Source: JBBTXJ01 sp038061815
GTDB lineage: Bacteria; Patescibacteriota; Patescibacteriia; Magasanikbacterales; JBBTXJ01
Direction: 5' to 3'
Assembly: GCA_038061815.1 (NCBI GenBank)
Contig: JBBTYK010000010.1
Coordinates: 1 to 11,742 of the forward strand
Length of the DNA: 11,742 nucleotides
Part shown: positions 6,958-10,134 of the stretch, piece after piece
How positions within the stretch are numbered: position 1 is the stretch's first letter
How the letters are laid out: the number at the start of each line of letters is the position of its first letter
Translations under genes and position numbers: made by a program
The notes under the pieces: model-generated
Seen by the model: only the letters and a program-made list of their open reading frames with translations
What the model was told of the DNA's origin: nothing
The model's database searches: none

Positions 6958-7355
6958 AAGTCACTATTTACACGGATGGAGGGGCGCGCGGCAATCCGGG
7001 ACCGGCGGCCACCGGCGTGGTTATTAAAGATGAAACCGGAAAAAAATTAGCCGGCTACGGCGAATATCTTGGCGAGGCAACCAATAACGTTGCGGAGTAT
7101 CGCGCGATAATATCCGCGCTTGCCAAAGCAAAAACGCTCGGCGCCACCGCGGTGGATTGTTATTTGGACAGTTTGCTGTTGGTTGAACAGCTGAACGGAA
7201 AATGGCACGTGCGCGAACCGCATCTGCAAAAATTATTCGTGCAGGCATGGAACGCCGCCGCGCAATTTAAAAAAGCGACGTTCACGCACGTGCGCCGCGA
7301 AAAAAATAAAGAAGCGGATGCGTTCGTCAATAAAACGCTTGACCGCCATCGTTAG
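6954..7355 (+). CDS. Ribonuclease H type 1 family protein
   Basis: A 133-residue RNase H that would cut the RNA strand of RNA-DNA hybrids, acting on R-loops or Okazaki primers. The four catalytic acids are in place: D8 in YTDGGARGNPGP, E48 in NNVAEYRA, D72 in LDSLLLVEQLNGKW and D122 in KNKEADAFVN. H112 (FTHVRRE) is the likely flexible catalytic histidine. It lacks the basic 'handle' insertion of E. coli RNase HI and so resembles the compact archaeal/CPR 'RNase HI family' type. The start overlaps the recJ stop as ATGA, implying coupled translation and a shared role in DNA maintenance. Its stop TAG overlaps the stop of the convergent ZIP gene. Confidence in function is high; the rnhA symbol is left open because the compact type differs from classical RnhA. 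Confidence 0.93.
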   Translation: MKVTIYTDGGARGNPGPAATGVVIKDETGKKLAGYGEYLGEATNNVAEYRAIISALAKAKTLGATAVDCYLDSLLLVEQLNGKWHVREPHLQKLFVQAWNAAAQFKKATFTHVRREKNKEADAFVNKTLDRHR

Positions 7356-8104
7356 CCGGGAAGTGTTTTTGAAACAATAAAAATAAGGACAGCGCCGAGT
7401 ATAAAAACAACCAAATGAAGCGCCTCGCGATGTCGCGAGGTGTTTTCGTGATGATGCGTTGAGGGAATGAGGTCAACCGCGGCAATATACAAAAAATTTC
7501 CCGCAACCAGCGCAATGAGCACCGGCGCGAATGCCTCAAGCCGCCCGCCGAACAGCAACACCAACACACCGCCAACCAATGCGCCGGCCGCCGACAACAA
7601 ATTATATCCGATTACGCGCGCGCGAGATAATCCGGAATGCAATAAAATGCCAAAATCTCCCACCTCCTGCGGCAATTCGTGCAACAGCACGCCAGCCGCC
7701 GCAATCAATCCGAGTCGCATATCAACTAAAAACGTTGCGGCTATCAGCATGCCGTCAATCATGTTGTGAATAAAATCGCCGAGTACAATGAGATACCGCG
7801 GCACGCGCGTCGCCGCCTCATGGTGATGGCAGTGATACCACGATACGGCTTTTTCAATGATGTAAAATAAGATAAATCCGGCGAACGTCACCTGCAGTAC
7901 GCGCCCGACATCCGCGGTTCCCTCCAGCGCCTCGGGCAGCAAATCAAAAAAGACAATCCCAATAAGCGCGCCGGCGCCAAACGACACTAAAAAATGCGAC
8001 ACCCGCCGCGCGAGTTTTTCTTTCCAAAACAAAAGAAGGCCACCAAGCAGGCCAAGTAATGAAACGAGTGTAATAACTCCGATGATGATAAAAGCACTCT
8101 TCAT
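7352..8104 (-). CDS. ZIP-family metal (zinc/iron) transporter
   Basis: A 250-residue polytopic protein of the ZIP (SLC39) family that moves Zn2+, Fe2+ or related ions into the cytoplasm. About eight hydrophobic segments are visible. The signature metal site is intact: HNMID at residues 113-117 in TM4 (H113, N114, D117) and HELPQE at 142-147 in TM5 (H142, E143, E147). Two His-rich loops, HCHHHE (91-96) and THHHE (217-221 region), are typical metal-sensing or metal-handling loops. Start ATG 8104 gives MKSAFIIIGVITL, directly entering TM1. It lies 11 nt after the stop of the coiled-coil gene without its own visible promoter or Shine-Dalgarno, so it is probably read through from that gene. Its TAA stop overlaps the stop of the convergent RNase H gene. 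Metal specificity cannot be read from the sequence. Confidence 0.94.
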   Translation of the reverse strand: MKSAFIIIGVITLVSLLGLLGGLLLFWKEKLARRVSHFLVSFGAGALIGIVFFDLLPEALEGTADVGRVLQVTFAGFILFYIIEKAVSWYHCHHHEAATRVPRYLIVLGDFIHNMIDGMLIAATFLVDMRLGLIAAAGVLLHELPQEVGDFGILLHSGLSRARVIGYNLLSAAGALVGGVLVLLFGGRLEAFAPVLIALVAGNFLYIAAVDLIPSTHHHENTSRHREALHLVVFILGAVLIFIVSKTLPG

Positions 8105-8115
8105 GCAGTGTTTTG

Positions 8116-8676
8116 TTATGCGTAACGCGCTTCCAAATGAGCAATGCGCTCTTCCGCACGCGCGAGCCCGGCACGCAACGCGGCAATCTCTGCCTCGTGT
8201 CTATTAACTAACGCCAGGAAACCGTCAATTTTTATATAAATCTCGTTCACCTTCGCCTCCACCAATGTAAGACGTCCCTCCACGTTTTTCTGTCGTTCCT
8301 GCAAATCAACAACAGCAATCAAAATTTTATCCACGGTTGTTGCAAGGGTATCAACCTTTGTTGAGAGAACACCAACCGTTGTTGATAGGGNNNNNNNNNN
8401 NNNNNNNNNNNNNNNNNNNNNNNNNNNNNNNNNNNNNNNNNNNNNNNNNNNNNNNNNNNNNNNNNNNNNNNNNNNNNNNNNNNNNNNNNNGGTATCAACC
8501 TTTGTTGAGAGAACACCAACCGTTGTTGATAGGGTATCAACCTTTGTTGCAAGGGTATCAACCCTCGTTGAGAGAGTACCAACCGTTGTTGCAAGGGTAT
8601 CAACCTTTGTTGAGAGAACACCAACCGTTGTTGATAGGGTATCAACCTTTTGAGATATACTATTTTGTTCTTCCAT
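8116..8676 (-). CDS. Heptad-repeat coiled-coil protein, interrupted by an assembly gap
   Basis: The frame starts ATG 8676 (MEEQNSISQKVDT) and ends TAA at 8118-8116. Residues 7-62 are near-identical heptads (LSTTVGV, LSTKVDT, LATTVGT, LSTRVDT, LATKVDT) with hydrophobic residues spaced 4-3, a coiled-coil pattern. After the gap, two more heptads lead into a non-repetitive helical region rich in Glu, Arg and Leu (VEGRLTLVEAKVNEIYIKIDG, then HEAEIAALRAGLARAEERIAHLEARYA) that should continue the coiled coil. No transmembrane segment or enzyme motif is seen; function unknown, possibly a structural or fibre-like protein. The 100 Ns keep the codon frame but break the heptad register by one residue, so the true length is unknown. 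It has the best promoter on the minus strand, leaderless, and precedes the ZIP gene by 11 nt. Confidence 0.8.
   Translation of the reverse strand: MEEQNSISQKVDTLSTTVGVLSTKVDTLATTVGTLSTRVDTLATKVDTLSTTVGVLSTKVDTXXXXXXXXXXXXXXXXXXXXXXXXXXXXXXXXXXLSTTVGVLSTKVDTLATTVDKILIAVVDLQERQKNVEGRLTLVEAKVNEIYIKIDGFLALVNRHEAEIAALRAGLARAEERIAHLEARYA
8326..8658 (-). repeat. 21-bp tandem repeat encoding heptads
   Basis: Successive 21-bp units (minus strand, each one heptad such as LSTKVDT or LSTTVGV) run through this stretch, including the gap. A 44-bp block occurs identically at 8347-8390, 8491-8534 and 8596-8639; the last two are 105 bp apart, exactly five units. The low divergence between units suggests recent expansion or ongoing slippage/recombination. 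Confidence 0.9.
8391..8490. other. Scaffold gap of 100 Ns
   Basis: Exactly 100 ambiguous bases lie inside the tandem repeat, the usual placeholder for a gap of unknown size. The 44 bases immediately left of the gap are identical to the 44 bases immediately right of it, so the contigs may actually overlap and the gap may be zero or negative. Confidence 0.97.
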
Positions 8677-8682
8677 AACTCA

Positions 8683-8710
8683 AGTATATCACGCGTCAGA
8701 GGGTTGTCAA
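8683..8710 (-). promoter_or_regulatory. Consensus promoter of the coiled-coil gene, leaderless geometry
   Basis: On the minus strand TTGACA (-35, 8710-8705), a 16-nt spacer and TATACT (-10, 8688-8683) preceded by TGA (extended -10) form the strongest promoter in the window. The ATG at 8676 follows after 6 nt. The -35 abuts the dnaJ stop codon, so this gene is uncoupled from the chaperone genes. Confidence 0.85.
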
Positions 8711-9541
8711 CTACAACTCCTCTCGCAACTCCTCAAGCAATTTTCGCGCTTTTTTTGAGACGCGATTGGGAATATCCAGATGCACGCGGATATACAGGTC
8801 TCCGGATTCGCCGCCAAACGGCGCGGCTTCGCCGCGGCCGGCAATGCGAATTTGCTGGCCGTGATTGATGCCGGCAGGAATCGCCACCGTGAATTGGTCT
8901 TCGCGGCGCGTGACGCCCGTGCCGTCGCACCGGCCGCACTCTTTTTCCGGTTTCTTCCCGCGTCCATGACAGGCATCGCACGTTTCCTGCACGCGCATGT
9001 TGCCGAATAAAACACGCCGCACGCGCTCCACATGCCCGCGGCCGTTGCATTTTTTGCACGATGCCATCACGCTCCCCTTTTCCGCGCCTGAACCGCCGCA
9101 CGCCTCGCACGAGCACAATTTCATGAGCCGGAATTCTTTTTCCAATCCGAGTACCGCTTGCGGAATGGAAAGTTCAACGTCAACGCGAATATCGCGGCCG
9201 CGCGTTTCTTCCGCCGACGTGGCGCCTCCGCCGAACGCAGAGCCGAACAGGTCGCCGAGGTCGGAAAAATCAAAATTGATGTTCTGTCCACCGGAAAAAC
9301 CGTGGAATCCGCCGCCGTTCCTTTGCGCATCCTCAAACGTCTGGCCGAACTGGTCGTACTGCCGGCGTTTTTCCGCATCGCCAAGCACTTGAAACGCCTC
9401 GTTCACTTCTTTGAACTTCGCCTCATTGCCGCCGGATTTATCCGGATGATGCTCATGCGCCAAACGACGAAACGCCCGCTTGATGTCATCAGGCGAGGAG
9501 TTTCGTTCAATACCGAGTATGTTGTAGTAGTCTTTGGACAT
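8711..9541 (-). CDS. dnaJ: DnaJ (Hsp40) co-chaperone, short form with one C-terminal beta domain
   Basis: A 276-residue DnaJ that stimulates the DnaK ATPase and presents clients. J-domain: residues 1-68 with HPD at 32-34. Gly/Phe region: about 74-106. CTD I begins RGRDIRVDVELSIPQAVLG (114-132) and holds the zinc module with four CxxCxGxG repeats at 145-152, 162-169, 188-195 and 202-209. CTD I ends FTVAIPAGINHGQQIRIAGRGE...GDLYIRV (218-253). The chain then goes straight to DIPNRVSKKARKLLEELREEL, which matches the very end of ordinary DnaJ. Roughly 90-100 residues, corresponding to one beta-sandwich domain (CTD II by position), are absent compared with the usual 370-380. The stop is not followed by leftover CTD coding, so this is a clean internal loss and not a frameshift. 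The start ATG 9541 lies only 8 nt from a palindromic repeat, with no promoter or Shine-Dalgarno visible. Confidence 0.93.
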   Translation of the reverse strand: MSKDYYNILGIERNSSPDDIKRAFRRLAHEHHPDKSGGNEAKFKEVNEAFQVLGDAEKRRQYDQFGQTFEDAQRNGGGFHGFSGGQNINFDFSDLGDLFGSAFGGGATSAEETRGRDIRVDVELSIPQAVLGLEKEFRLMKLCSCEACGGSGAEKGSVMASCKKCNGRGHVERVRRVLFGNMRVQETCDACHGRGKKPEKECGRCDGTGVTRREDQFTVAIPAGINHGQQIRIAGRGEAAPFGGESGDLYIRVHLDIPNRVSKKARKLLEELREEL

Positions 9542-9549
9542 GTACTGTA

Positions 9550-9590
9550 GTCATTCTGGAGGGCCTACGAAGTCGGCCCGATAGAATCCA
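9550..9590 (+). repeat. Palindromic element, unit A
   Basis: It begins GTCATTCTGGAG and ends CGATAGAATCCA. Outer stem ATTCT pairs with AGAAT; inner stem GGGCC pairs with GGCCC. It lies 8 nt upstream of the dnaJ start. A 6-nt spacer CCAACC joins it to unit B. Confidence 0.85.
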
Positions 9591-9596
9591 CCAACC

Positions 9597-9635
9597 GTCA
9601 TCCTAGAGCTCGGCGGAGCCGAGCGATAGGATCCA
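9597..9635 (+). repeat. Palindromic element, unit B
   Basis: It begins GTCATCCTAGAG and ends CGATAGGATCCA. Outer stem ATCCT pairs with AGGAT; inner stem CTCGG pairs with CCGAG. Same orientation as unit A; followed by GAAAT. Confidence 0.85.
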
Positions 9636-9644
9636 GAAATTAAC

Positions 9645-9686
9645 TGGATGCTATCGCTCGCCCACAGGGCTTGCTCCAGCATGACG
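9645..9686 (-). repeat. Palindromic element, unit C (inverted)
   Basis: Read on the minus strand it begins GTCATGCTGGAG and ends CGATAGCATCCA. The outer stem is ATGCT with AGCAT, a third base-pair variant. The inner part (GCAAGCCCTGTGGGCGAGC) pairs less perfectly. Confidence 0.8.
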
Positions 9687-9694
9687 GCAAATGT

Positions 9695-9735
9695 GTCATT
9701 CTGGAGCGGCGCCCATGGCGCCGCGATAGAATCCA
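9695..9735 (+). repeat. Palindromic element, unit D
   Basis: It begins GTCATTCTGGAG and ends CGATAGAATCCA. Outer stem ATTCT/AGAAT, inner stem CGGCGCC/GGCGCCG around CAT. The 6-nt spacer CAAACC joins it to unit E, matching the A-B arrangement. Confidence 0.87.
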
Positions 9736-9741
9736 CAAACC

Positions 9742-9778
9742 GTCATCCTCGAGCGAGCGTAGCGAGCGATAGTGCCCA
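9742..9778 (+). repeat. Palindromic element, unit E (degenerate)
   Basis: It begins GTCATCCTCGAG and ends CGATAGTGCCCA, so the outer pairing seen in the other units is broken on the right side. The inner part is GAGCG-rich and pairs poorly. It is followed by GAAAC, as unit B is by GAAAT. Its right end is 5 bp from the stop of the GIY-YIG gene. Confidence 0.7.
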
Positions 9779-9782
9779 GAAA

Positions 9783-10043
9783 CTATAACGAGTAATAAAG
9801 GTCCGCCCAATTCTTATTCTGTTCTTCTATAAGATTTATCTTCTTGCGTCTCACTAAATTTTTCAACTGTTTTTCTCGCCGTATCGCTGCTTCGGGATTA
9901 TCACAGACCTCATAATATACCAACTTGTCAATGCCGTATTGCGCGGTGAACCCTTCAACCAATTTTTCTTTGTGCTCCCAAACTCTTCGTTTCAGATTAT
10001 TTGTCACACCAATATAGATGGTGCCATTTCGAGCGCTTGCCAA
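9783..10043 (-). CDS. GIY-YIG endonuclease domain protein (UPF0213-like), start uncertain
   Basis: A small stand-alone GIY-YIG nuclease. From TTG 10043 it has 86 residues: ARNGTIYIGVTNNLKRRVWEH contains the YIG strand and the catalytic Arg region, followed by HKEKLVEGFTAQYGIDKLVYYE and the conserved AIRREKQLK helix with its Glu, then KKINLIEEQN and a DLYYSL end. The family normally starts a few residues earlier with M-x-x-VYILAS, which is the 'GIY' half of the motif. Here the codons for AVYILAS are present just upstream (10055-10038) in the same open frame, but no ATG, GTG or TTG precedes them. The frame stays open through an A-rich tandem decamer and through palindrome F to a TGA at 10142-10140. 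Either the start is non-canonical, the protein begins at TTG without its first strand, or the gene is decaying. It is flanked on both sides by palindromic repeats. Confidence 0.78.
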   Translation of the reverse strand: MASARNGTIYIGVTNNLKRRVWEHKEKLVEGFTAQYGIDKLVYYEVCDNPEAAIRREKQLKNLVRRKKINLIEEQNKNWADLYYSL

Positions 10044-10060
10044 AATGTAAACAGCAAATA

Positions 10061-10085
10061 GTTTTGACTTTTTTTGACTTTTTTG
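10061..10085. repeat. Short T/A-rich tandem decamer
   Basis: TTTTGACT occurs twice 10 bp apart (10062-10069 and 10072-10079) within T-runs. On the minus strand it sits where the first codons of the GIY-YIG gene would be expected and gives Lys/Ser/Gln-rich codons. It looks like a slippage product. Confidence 0.6.
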
Positions 10086-10090
10086 TTTGC

Positions 10091-10133
10091 TGGATCCTAT
10101 CGGCCCCGCGTGGGGGGGGGCCTCCAGGATGAC
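10091..10133 (-). repeat. Palindromic element, unit F (inverted)
   Basis: On the minus strand it begins GTCATCCTGGAGG and ends CGATAGGATCCA. Outer stem ATCCT/AGGAT, inner stem GGCCCC/GGGGCC. It contains a run of nine C (nine G on plus, 10112-10120). It starts one base after the dnaK stop TAA (10137-10135) and is inverted relative to units A, B, D and E on the other side of the GIY-YIG gene. Confidence 0.82.
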
Positions 10134-10134
10134 G

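Noticed and set aside
8337..8678. Plus-strand frame across the tandem repeat (YQPLL/REHQPLL repeats)
   Set aside because: Any 21-bp repeat is open in several frames; only the minus frame continues into a non-repetitive helical domain and has a consensus promoter.
8711..8720. DnaJ truncated by frameshift or premature stop
   Set aside because: The C-terminus carries the normal terminal LLEEL-type motif and the following DNA is a promoter, not residual CTD II coding.
9550..9778. CRISPR array
   Set aside because: Units differ in sequence and orientation, spacers are 6 nt, and each unit is a long hairpin; no Cas genes are present.
10091..10133. Unit F as an intrinsic terminator of dnaK
   Set aside because: The hairpin is followed on the minus strand by an A-rich, not T-rich, stretch; attenuation is possible but it is not a standard terminator.
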